Positions 1-8,473 of a DNA stretch of 64,000 bases are shown here, piece after piece. The DNA lies in the NCBI RefSeq assembly GCF_029338315.1, contig NZ_CP119794.1, forward strand, positions 1,240,001-1,304,000, in the 5' to 3' direction. The notes under the pieces were generated by a model. That model was not told the DNA's origin. It ran no database searches and saw nothing but the letters and a program-made list of their open reading frames with translations. Numbering within the stretch: position 1 is the first letter of the stretch; each line of letters begins with the position of its first letter. The stretch is from Haloarcula regularis. Its GTDB lineage: Archaea > Halobacteriota > Halobacteria > Halobacteriales > Haloarculaceae. Position numbers and translations under genes: made by a program.

Positions 1-729
1 CGCTACGACGAGTGGGTCCTCACGTCGAAGGTTCCCTGGCGCGACGAGGACGGCGGGGTGCTCGGGCTCATCGGCGTGACCGTCGACATCAGCGACCGGA
101 AACGCTACCAGCAGTCCCTCGAGCGCCACACCGAGCGGTTAGAGCAGTTCCTTGCAGAGGTCGCCCACGACATCCGTTCGCCGCTGCAGGTCGCGAGTTC
201 GAACGTCGCCCTGCTCGAGGACGTCGACGACGAGCGGGTGACGTCGATCGAACGGAGTCACGAGCGCATCGCGGCACTCGCGGACGAGCTCAGCCGGTTC
301 GCCCGCCACGGGGAGACGGACCCGACGCCGGAGCCGGTCGACCTGGCCGACGTGGTCGAGCAGACGTGGGCCAGCCACTCCACCGGCGACGCGACACTTT
401 CGGTGAGCGGCCTCCCGACCGTCGAGGCCGACCAGACGGAGCTGGGCCGCCTGGTCGACAACCTCGTCGACAACGCGATCGACCACGCCGGACCCGACGC
501 GAGCGTCACCGTCGGTTCGCTCGCCGACGGCGGATTCTTCGTCGCCGACGACGGTCCCGGCATCCCCGCAGACGAACACGAGTCCGTCTTCGAGGCGGGC
601 TACACGACGGCTCTGGAAGGGACCGGGCTCGGACTGGCCATCGTCTCGACGGTGGCCGAGCGCCACGGGTGGACGCTGTCGATAACCGAGAGCGACGCCG
701 GCGGCGCGCGCTTCGAGATTCGGACCTGA
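1..729 (+). CDS. PAS-linked sensor histidine kinase, 5' end outside the window
   Basis: The reading frame is open from base 1, so the N-terminal sensor part is missing. The first ~35 residues are the end of a PAS/PAC fold (WRDEDGGVLGLIGVTVDIS). A dimerisation and phosphoacceptor helix follows, with the H-box AHDIRSPLQ; the presumed phosphorylated His is codon 166-168. The ATPase domain has an N-box (LVDNLVDNAIDHAG), a G1 box (ADDGPGIP) and a G2 box (GTGLGLAI). This is a typical haloarchaeal cytosolic two-component kinase. No response regulator lies next to it in the window, and the signal is unknown. Confidence 0.93.
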   Translation, partial: RYDEWVLTSKVPWRDEDGGVLGLIGVTVDISDRKRYQQSLERHTERLEQFLAEVAHDIRSPLQVASSNVALLEDVDDERVTSIERSHERIAALADELSRFARHGETDPTPEPVDLADVVEQTWASHSTGDATLSVSGLPTVEADQTELGRLVDNLVDNAIDHAGPDASVTVGSLADGGFFVADDGPGIPADEHESVFEAGYTTALEGTGLGLAIVSTVAERHGWTLSITESDAGGARFEIRT

Positions 730-799
730 GCAGACGGCGCAATCGCGCTCGGTTCGCCCGACCGCTACCGTTTTCAGCTCGCCTCCCCACGCCACGGAT

Positions 800-1573
800 A
801 TGGCTACCGAGGAGAGCGTCGGCGGTCGCATCGAGGGGCTCGTCGCCCGGGTCTTCGACGCGCCGCTCCCGCCCCCCGAGGGGTTGCCCCGCTACGTCGC
901 GCCGCTCCCGCAGTGGCTGGAGAACGTCGGCCTGCGACTGGCCTGGCCCATCGCCCTCGTCAACCTGCTGGGCACGGTCTTTGGCTTTTGGTACTACGCC
1001 GGCCGACCTCTGGAACTCGCGGCGCCGCTGGTCGAGGGCCAGCTCGGCGCCGCGCCAGTGCTTGCCTACCCTCTGATTCCGGACTCGCCGGTGGCGACGC
1101 TGTTCATCGGGCTCTCTTTCGCCGCCTGGAAGCTCGACCGGGACGCCGAGTGGCTCCACGCACTGGCATTCTTCGGCTGTATCAAGCTTGGCCTCTGGAC
1201 GCCGTTCGTGCAACTGGTCGTCAACGGCCCGGAGGGCATCGCCGCCTGGCTCTACTGGTTTCTCATCCTGAGCCACATGGCGATGGCCGTCGAGGCGTTC
1301 CTCATCCACCGGTACGCATCGTTCAGCGTCCCGGCCGTCGCCGTCGCCGTCGTCTGGTACGGGTTCAACGACGTGGTCGACTACTTCGTCCCGGTGCTGG
1401 ACGGGCCACACCACACCTGGCTCCGCGGGGAGCCGCTCGTGGCGGCCGGCCAGTTCGACCACACCGTGCTGGCCCACGACCTGGCGGCCGGCTGGGCCGT
1501 CGTGTTGACGCTGCTGGCGACTTTCTTCGCGCTCGCGACCCGCATCGAGAAGGTGAAGCGGGCCCGCGAGTGA
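800..1573 (+). CDS. DUF1405-type multi-spanning membrane protein
   Basis: A 257-residue protein with about six hydrophobic segments after an amphipathic N-terminus of ~45 residues. It resembles the DUF1405 family of archaeal and bacillar integral membrane proteins, whose function is unknown. Conserved-looking features are a Trp-rich first helix (FGFWYYAG), FIGLSFAAW, and a loop with DGPHHTW and several His residues that could bind metal or substrate. The C-terminus is basic (RIEKVKRARE), suggesting a cytoplasmic end. It stands alone 70 nt after the kinase. Family assignment is by recollection of the pattern. Confidence 0.75.
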   Translation: MATEESVGGRIEGLVARVFDAPLPPPEGLPRYVAPLPQWLENVGLRLAWPIALVNLLGTVFGFWYYAGRPLELAAPLVEGQLGAAPVLAYPLIPDSPVATLFIGLSFAAWKLDRDAEWLHALAFFGCIKLGLWTPFVQLVVNGPEGIAAWLYWFLILSHMAMAVEAFLIHRYASFSVPAVAVAVVWYGFNDVVDYFVPVLDGPHHTWLRGEPLVAAGQFDHTVLAHDLAAGWAVVLTLLATFFALATRIEKVKRARE

Positions 1574-1583
1574 TCGCCGCCGG

Positions 1584-1976
1584 TCAGGCCTCGCCTGGTT
1601 CGCCCCGGTGTTTGGCAACGGCGGCGAGCGCCATCGCGGCACAGACGCCCGCCAGCGCGGGGATACCGACGCCGGCGGCCACCAGTTCCCAGGGCACGAG
1701 ACGCCCCAGGCGACCGACGAGCGACGGTTCGATGCCCGTTCCGTCGAGGAGTCGCGCCTGCGTCCCGGCGTAGTCGAAGCCGAGGGCGACGCTGGCGACG
1801 CCGATGCCCGCGAGACCCAGGCCGCCGGCGCTGGCGCGCAGATGGTCCACTCGAGCGGTCGCACGCCGGCCGGCCCACCAGCGGTAGGCCGTGCCGACGA
1901 CGACCCCGAGGACGCCGACGCCCAGCGAGAACAGGAACGGGACGGCAAACAGCGGGTCCGCGAGCGACTGGAACAC
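1584..1976 (-). CDS. small four-helix membrane protein of unknown function
   Basis: 130 residues with about four hydrophobic segments: residues ~8-30, ~45-67, a weaker one around 95-112, and ~105-122. An arginine-rich loop (WWAGRRATARVDHLR) follows the first helix. It is convergent with the DUF1405 gene, ends 10 nt from it, and lies downstream of valS on the same strand. I recognise no family. Coding is supported by strong third-position GC and by hydrophobicity in this frame only. Confidence 0.6.
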   Translation of the reverse strand: MFQSLADPLFAVPFLFSLGVGVLGVVVGTAYRWWAGRRATARVDHLRASAGGLGLAGIGVASVALGFDYAGTQARLLDGTGIEPSLVGRLGRLVPWELVAAGVGIPALAGVCAAMALAAVAKHRGEPGEA

Positions 1977-2025
1977 AGCGAAGCGACACCGCGACCGGTC
2001 AAAAAACCCGCGGCGGCCGGCCGTC

Positions 2026-4728
2026 TTACCGAACGACGACGACGGCGGACTCGGTCTCGGTCATCTCGCCCTCGCCGGAGTACGTGCGCGATTCCTCGAC
2101 GGCGAACATCTCGTCGTCGAGTTCGAACTCGCCGCCGGCGACGACCAGCGTGTCGCCGTCGATCTCGTAGTCGCCCGCCTCGATGGCGGCGTCGATGTCG
2201 CCCACCGAACTCCCGAACTCGGGACCCACGATGGAGTAGTCGAGGTCGATGTCGCTGACCTCGGTCGTGATGTCCGGGGCGTCCTCGAAGACGTCCAGCG
2301 TCGCGACGTGCATCGCCTCGGCGATGGCCTGCTCGAAGCCGTCGACGTGGCCATAGACCTCGACGTGCTCGAGGTCGGCGTTCAGCGGCAGGCCGTTCTC
2401 GGTCTTGTACCGCCGGAGCGCGGAGACGACCTCCATCGCCGTCTCGCCGGCCTCGAGGTCGGCCTCGTAGCCGCCCGGCGTGGGCCAGTCGGTGGTGTGG
2501 ACCGAGCCTTCCTCGTGATAGATCTGCACCCACAGCTCCTCGGTGACGTGCGGGAGGAAGGGGGCGAACAGTTGGAGGAAGGTCCGGTGGGCGTGGACCA
2601 GCGTGTACTCGGTCGAGGTGTCACCGTCGTCAGAGAGGCGCTGCTTGGCGATCTCGAGGTAGTCGTCGCAGTAGGTGTTCCAGAAGAACGACCGCAGTTC
2701 GTTGCGGGCCTTCGAGAAGGCGTAGTCCTCGAACTTCGCGGTCACCGACTCGATTGTCTCGTCGAGCTCGGCCAGCAGCCAGCGGTCGACCGCCGAGAGG
2801 GCGTCGGGTTCGGCGGGCACCTCGGCGGGCGTGAGCTGGTCGACCAGGCGCGAGGCGTTCCAGAGCTTCTGGAGCAGGCGCTCGCCGGCCTCCAGGTCGC
2901 CCTCCTTGTACGGGAAGTCGTCGCCGATGGAGGTCCCGGCGGCCCAGTAGCGGGCGGCGTCGACCGGGAACTCCTCCAGAACTTCGCTGGGTGGGATGAC
3001 GTTGCCCTTCGATTTGGACATCGCCTCGCGGTTCTCGTCCAACACCATCCCGTTTATCATCACGTTCTCGAAGGGCACCTCGCCGGTGTGCTCGTAGCAC
3101 TTGACGACGGTGTGGAACAGCCAGAACGAGATGATGTCGTGCCCCTGCGGGCGCAGGTCGAACGGGTAGAGTTCGGGCATCGACATCTCGAACTCGCCGT
3201 CGGCGATGGTGACGGACCCGTCCGTCGCACCCTCGTCGGCTGTCCAATCCCATCCAGCATTCACCAGCGGTGTCAGCGACGAGGTGGCCCACGTGTCGAA
3301 GACGTCCTCCTCGGGCGTAAACTCTGAGTGGCCACACTCGGGACAGGCGTCGACCGGCGGGTCGTCGGAGAGCGGGTCGGCGGGCAGTTGCTCGGGTTCC
3401 GCGAGGACCGGCTCGCCACAGTCGTCGCAGTACCAGACCGGAATCGGAATCCCGGAGTCGCGCTGGCGCGAGATACACCAGTCCCACTCCAGGCCCTCGA
3501 TCCAGTGCTGGTACCGGGAGTACATCTTCTCGGGGAACCACTCCATCTCGCGACCGGCCTCGAGGTACTCCTCCTTCTTGTCGAGCAGTTTGATGTACCA
3601 CTGCTCGGTGACCAGGTACTCGACCTCGACGCCACAGCGCTCGTGGACCTGCACGGTGTGCTCGTGGTCGCGCGACTCGAGCAGGTAGCCCTCGACGTCC
3701 AAGTCCTCGATGATGGCCGCGCGGGCCTGCGTCGTGCTCATGCCCTCGTAGGCGCCGGCGAGTTCGGTCATCGTCGCCGACTCGTCGATGGCCAGGCGCA
3801 GGTCCAGGTCGTGGGCCTGGTACCACTCGATGTCGTTCTGGTCGCCGAAGGTACAGCACATGACGATGCCGCTGCCGGTCTCCATGTCGACGCGCTCGTC
3901 GGCGATGATGGGGACCTCCTGCTCGAACAGCGGGACCTTCGCCGTGCCGCCGACGAGGTGCTGGTTCTCGTCATCCTCGGGGTGGACGAAGACGGAGACA
4001 CACGCCGGCAGGAGTTCCGGGCGCGTCGTCGAGATTGTGAACGTCTCGTCCTCGACCGGACCGTCTCCGTCTTCGACGAGGTCGAAGGCGATGTCGTTGA
4101 ACTTCGTGTGTTTGTCCTCGTCTTCCTGTTCGACCTGCGAGATGGCCGTCTCACAGTCGGGGCACCAGATGGTCGGCGCGCGCTGGCGGTACTCCCGGCC
4201 CTGCTCGTAGAGGTCCAGGAAGGAGAGCTGGGAGATACGCTGGACACGCGGTTCGATGGTCTTGTAGGTGTTGTCCCAGTCGACGGAGATGGCCAGCGAC
4301 TGGACGTCCTGCGTGAACTCGTCCTCGTAGGTCGCACAGACCTCTCGGCACTTCTCCTGGAACTCGCGGCGCGGGTAGTCCTGGTGACGAATGTCGAGTT
4401 CCCGCTCGGTCAGGCGCTCGCTCGCGATGCCGTTGTCGTCGTAGCCGAAGGGGAAGTAGACCGTGTCGTCGGCCATCCGGTGGTAGCGGGCCACGAAGTC
4501 CTGCAGCGTGAACTGGTAGAGGTGGCCCATGTGGAGGTTCCCCGACACCGTCGGCGGCGGCGTGTCGATGGAAAAGCGGGTGTCTGCGTCCCCGTCGTAG
4601 GCGTACGTGTCGGCGTTGACCCAGTGGTCCTGCCACTTGGGTTCGACCTCGCTGGGGTCGTACTCCCCGTCGAGGGTGTGCTGGTCGGCGGTCGATTCCT
4701 CCGTCGGTGAGTCCTGTGTGTCACTCAT
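2026..4728 (-). CDS. valS: valyl-tRNA synthetase
   Basis: A class I aminoacyl-tRNA synthetase of 900 residues that charges tRNA-Val. The HIGH-type motif is LHMGH, after PPTVSGN near residue 60. The KMSKS-type motif is AMSKSKGN near residue 570. A CP1 editing domain lies between them, with a Zn-ribbon-like insert (CDDCGEP and CPECGHSEF). An anticodon-binding domain follows from about residue 650. The frame opens 58 codons further upstream, but that stretch is basic and unlike a synthetase N-terminus. The acidic start MSDTQDSPTEES at 4728 is chosen. The family is typically 870-950 residues. Confidence 0.96.
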   Translation of the reverse strand: MSDTQDSPTEESTADQHTLDGEYDPSEVEPKWQDHWVNADTYAYDGDADTRFSIDTPPPTVSGNLHMGHLYQFTLQDFVARYHRMADDTVYFPFGYDDNGIASERLTERELDIRHQDYPRREFQEKCREVCATYEDEFTQDVQSLAISVDWDNTYKTIEPRVQRISQLSFLDLYEQGREYRQRAPTIWCPDCETAISQVEQEDEDKHTKFNDIAFDLVEDGDGPVEDETFTISTTRPELLPACVSVFVHPEDDENQHLVGGTAKVPLFEQEVPIIADERVDMETGSGIVMCCTFGDQNDIEWYQAHDLDLRLAIDESATMTELAGAYEGMSTTQARAAIIEDLDVEGYLLESRDHEHTVQVHERCGVEVEYLVTEQWYIKLLDKKEEYLEAGREMEWFPEKMYSRYQHWIEGLEWDWCISRQRDSGIPIPVWYCDDCGEPVLAEPEQLPADPLSDDPPVDACPECGHSEFTPEEDVFDTWATSSLTPLVNAGWDWTADEGATDGSVTIADGEFEMSMPELYPFDLRPQGHDIISFWLFHTVVKCYEHTGEVPFENVMINGMVLDENREAMSKSKGNVIPPSEVLEEFPVDAARYWAAGTSIGDDFPYKEGDLEAGERLLQKLWNASRLVDQLTPAEVPAEPDALSAVDRWLLAELDETIESVTAKFEDYAFSKARNELRSFFWNTYCDDYLEIAKQRLSDDGDTSTEYTLVHAHRTFLQLFAPFLPHVTEELWVQIYHEEGSVHTTDWPTPGGYEADLEAGETAMEVVSALRRYKTENGLPLNADLEHVEVYGHVDGFEQAIAEAMHVATLDVFEDAPDITTEVSDIDLDYSIVGPEFGSSVGDIDAAIEAGDYEIDGDTLVVAGGEFELDDEMFAVEESRTYSGEGEMTETESAVVVVR

Positions 4729-4844
4729 GTCTGAACGCTGGGTGGGTGGTCGAGAACGGTGCGGGCGTCGAGCGGGTGGTGTTAGTGGGGCGAGGGGGCC
4801 CCTACTACGGGTACGAGAACGGGCGGCGTGGATGCTCGACGCGT

Positions 4845-4868
4845 CATCTACACGTATATGGGCCAACC
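4845..4868 (-). promoter_or_regulatory. probable valS promoter (TATA element)
   Basis: Reading the minus strand, CCCATATACG near 4854-4863 is the only clear AT-rich box in the ~230 nt between valS and the Thr-Glu protein. It lies about 125 nt before the chosen valS start, which would give a 5' leader of roughly 100 nt. I saw no conserved riboswitch fold in that leader. Prediction only. Confidence 0.35.
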
Positions 4869-4957
4869 GGGGGCTAAACGACTTCGGTTTCTGAACGAGC
4901 ACGACAGGCCCGGGGCGACGGGGTAGGATGAAGTGCGTCGAAAAAAGTGAGCGCGGT

Positions 4958-6463
4958 TCAGTACTGTCGCCGTCGGCCGACGATGGCCAGCCCGACTGCC
5001 AGCATACTCAGCCCGAGGTTCAGCAGCGGCGAGAACTCGCCGAGAGAGGCCAGTGGGCCGGACTGCTGTGGGATACTGAGCGTCAGCGTCCCGGTCTCAC
5101 CGCCTTCGAAGGTGCCGTTCGCGACAGCGTACAACTCCTGCTCGTCGACTTCGTCGTAGTCGAACGGACCCGGGAGGATGAACACCGCGAGGTGGAGGTT
5201 ACGCTCCGGGGCCCCCTCTTTGACGGTGAACTCGACGGTGACCTGCGTCGGGGCGTCGGCGTCGTCGAACGTGAACGACCGCCCCTCGATGGTGACGTTC
5301 TTCAGCTGGCCCGATCGCTCCTGGCGCAACAGGGACGGGTTCTGGGTCACGCCGTCGTCGGAGTTCCCCAGCGCTGCCATCAGGTCCAGGTCGTTCGTCG
5401 CGTAGTACGGCGGGTCCGGCGGTTCGTCACCCGGACCGAAGTCGACCTGCCAGTAGATCGTCTCCGGGTCAGGCGACTCGGTCGTCGTCTCGGTCTGCGT
5501 TTCCGTCTCGGTCTCGGTTTCAGTCTCGGTCTCGGTCTCCGTTTCCGTCTCCGTTTCCGTCTCAGTCTCGGTCTCGGTCTCGGTCTCCGTTTCCGTCTCC
5601 GTCTCAGTCTCGGTCTCGGTCTCCGTTTCCGTCTCCGTCTCAGTCTCGGTCTCGGTCTCCGTTTCCGTCTCCGTTTCCGTTTCCGTCTCAGTCTCGGTCT
5701 CAGTTTCCGTCTCAGTCTCAGTCTCGGTCTCAGTTTCCGTCTCAGTCTCAGTCTCAGTCTCGGTCTCGGTCTCAGTTTCCGTCTCGGTCTCGGTCTCAGT
5801 CTCAGTCTCAGTCTCGGTCTCCGTCTCGGTCTCGGTCTCAGTCTCGGTCTCAGTTTCCGTCTCAGTCTCAGTCTCGGTCTCGGTCTCGGTCTCAGTCTCA
5901 GTCTCGGTCTCCGTTTCCGTCTCCGTCTCGGTCTCGGTCTCCGTTTCCGTTTCAGTCTCCGTCGGTTTCTTACAGAACGCGAGGAAGCTGATGCCCTTCT
6001 CCGTGGTGACTGTCCCGGATGTCGTCGCGGGGTCGTTCTCGATGGCTTGCTCGACCTGGCTTCCCCCGCCAGCCTGGACCACGACGACGTCTATCGGGAC
6101 CGAGGAGGTCCACTCCACCTTCGTCGGGCCCTCTGCGGGGTCGTCGTCGGAGTACGTCAGGACGTCGAAAGTCACCACGTCGTCACCCTGGTCGAGGACG
6201 AAGTCGTACCCGCCGTTGACCGCTTCCCAGTTGTACTTTGCGACCAGTTCCTCGTCCGGGAGACACGGCGAACTCGGACTCCGATCCTCGGATGCAACCT
6301 GGTTCGACGGACCGGAGAGGTCGGATTCGACCTGATTCGACGGTCCGACGAGTTCGCTCACACCGATCCCGCCCCCGATAGTCACCGACCCGACGACGAG
6401 AAGTGTGGCCGCGGCGAGAACCGCGACTGTCGCGAGGTCGACGGCACCAGAATCACGGCTCAT
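4958..6463 (-). CDS. surface-anchored protein with a 154-residue Thr-Glu repeat
   Basis: 501 residues. The start MSRDSGAVDL at 6463 is preceded by a good ribosome site (GGAGGGG). Residues ~8-32 form a hydrophobic signal or anchor. A folded extracellular domain (~60-165) follows, then 77 uninterrupted Thr-Glu dipeptides (residues 168-321), then a second domain (~330-470), and a C-terminal helix (LNLGLSMLAVGLAIVG) ending RRRQY. The layout suggests an exported protein whose two domains are separated by a rigid, acidic, Thr-rich stalk that could be O-glycosylated. The C-terminus resembles an archaeosortase-type tripartite tail, but I see no PGF motif. Function unknown. Confidence 0.85.
   Translation of the reverse strand: MSRDSGAVDLATVAVLAAATLLVVGSVTIGGGIGVSELVGPSNQVESDLSGPSNQVASEDRSPSSPCLPDEELVAKYNWEAVNGGYDFVLDQGDDVVTFDVLTYSDDDPAEGPTKVEWTSSVPIDVVVVQAGGGSQVEQAIENDPATTSGTVTTEKGISFLAFCKKPTETETETETETETETETETETETETETETETETETETETETETETETETETETETETETETETETETETETETETETETETETETETETETETETETETETETETETETETETETETETETETETETETETETETETETETETETETETETETETQTETTTESPDPETIYWQVDFGPGDEPPDPPYYATNDLDLMAALGNSDDGVTQNPSLLRQERSGQLKNVTIEGRSFTFDDADAPTQVTVEFTVKEGAPERNLHLAVFILPGPFDYDEVDEQELYAVANGTFEGGETGTLTLSIPQQSGPLASLGEFSPLLNLGLSMLAVGLAIVGRRRQY
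5501..5962 (-). repeat. hexanucleotide array coding (Thr-Glu)77
   Basis: 462 nt of perfect six-base periodicity in which each unit is an ACN codon plus GAR. Codon choice varies among ACC, ACG, ACT and GAG, GAA. This makes longer repeats inside the array: bases 5521-5560 are identical to 5641-5680, 120 nt away. The array ends at TQTETTTE. It is likely to change length by slippage or unequal exchange. The opposite strand reads Leu-Gly/Phe-Arg repeats, which are only a shadow. Confidence 0.95.
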
Positions 6464-6717
6464 CTGTTCCCCCCTCCCGGACGGCGTGCGTCCGGACGCG
6501 AATGTGGGACTAGCACAGTGTGACAACTGTCGGCAAAGGGGTTTTGTAAGTCTCACATTGTGTCGATAACAACCTTGTAACGTCCCGCTCGAGACGGCAC
6601 AGAGTGTCCCAGAACGAGAGCCGAATCGGCGCAGCCTTGTCGAATGGGTAGATTACACCGATAACGACATGCTAAGATTCCGTATTGAGATCCCCGTCGG
6701 CCCGGAGACCTTGGCCG

Positions 6718-7632
<915 letters not shown>

Positions 7633-7734
7633 ACGTGCTAGGTCGCCCAGCAGGGATAAAAGCCACCAGATTCCGGCCAGTGCAAAATCGTGCGAAGCAT
7701 TGACAGTACTGGCCGGGGTACCGTCAGGGGACAG

Positions 7735-8439
7735 ATGCCACCCATCGACGAACTGACCATCCTCGTGCCGGTCGACGTCTCGGACGAGCCGCCGGCGCTC
7801 GACATCCTCGACGTGCTCTCGCCGCTCGAGGTCGTCCTGCTGGGGTACTTCCCGGTGCCCGACCAGGCCGAGCCGGCGCTCATCAAAGACGAGTACGAGG
7901 CCGAGGCCGAGGCCCGGCTGGTCGACGTCGCCGGGGGCCGGCCGGACCTGACCGAGGTCCTCGTGTTCACGCACGACCGCGAGGCGACCATCGACCGGGT
8001 GGCAGACCAGTACGACTGCGACGCGGTGCTGGCGCCGGGGGCCGTGACCGAGATCGAACGCGTTCTGGTGCCCATCCGGGGCGACGTGAACCTCGAACGC
8101 ATCATCTCGGTGACCGCGCGGCTGCTCGAGGCCACCGGCGCGACGGTGACGCTGTTCCACTCGGTGACCGAGGACGCAGACGAGAGCTACGGCGAGTTCC
8201 TGCTCCGGGGCGCGACCGACCGCCTGGAAGAGTTCGGCGTCGACGAGGAGCGGGTCAGCTGGGAACTCTCGGCGGAGGGCGACCCGTCACAGGAGATCGT
8301 CGACCTCGGCAACGAGTTCGACATCGTCGTCCTCGGGGAGTCCGAGCCGTCCCTGCGCGAGCGCATCATCGGCGACGTCCTCTCGCACGTCGTCGACGAC
8401 CTGGAGAGCCCGGCACTCATCGTGAGGGACACCGAATGA
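7735..8439 (+). CDS. UspA-type universal stress protein
   Basis: 234 residues starting MPPIDELTILVPVDVSDE. The C-terminal half is a recognisable Usp fold: strand VLVPIRGD, then the segment ending in DIVVLGESEPSLRERIIGDVLSHVVDD, close to the ATP-binding G-x2-G-x9-G-S/T pattern. The N-terminal half is a second, degenerate Usp-like repeat. It is followed 34 nt later by an APC transporter that itself carries Usp domains, suggesting the two are co-transcribed and act together. Confidence 0.85.
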   Translation: MPPIDELTILVPVDVSDEPPALDILDVLSPLEVVLLGYFPVPDQAEPALIKDEYEAEAEARLVDVAGGRPDLTEVLVFTHDREATIDRVADQYDCDAVLAPGAVTEIERVLVPIRGDVNLERIISVTARLLEATGATVTLFHSVTEDADESYGEFLLRGATDRLEEFGVDEERVSWELSAEGDPSQEIVDLGNEFDIVVLGESEPSLRERIIGDVLSHVVDDLESPALIVRDTE

Positions 8440-8473
8440 ACGCGGCCCCGATCGACCGACGAGGGAGCCGTCG

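Noticed and set aside
506..2533. 675-codon minus-strand open frame across the DUF1405 gene
   Set aside because: Arg/Gly-rich translation, antisense to a clear membrane protein gene; a GC-rich shadow frame.
3328..4710. 460-codon plus-strand frame opposite valS
   Set aside because: Mirrors valS codon positions (Val/Leu/Asp-rich); no motif, and valS has all synthetase motifs.
4928..6523. Plus-strand frame with Leu-Gly/Phe-Arg repeats, and the idea of a CRISPR array
   Set aside because: It is the complement of the (ThrGlu) codon array; units are 6 nt without spacers, so it is neither a gene nor CRISPR.
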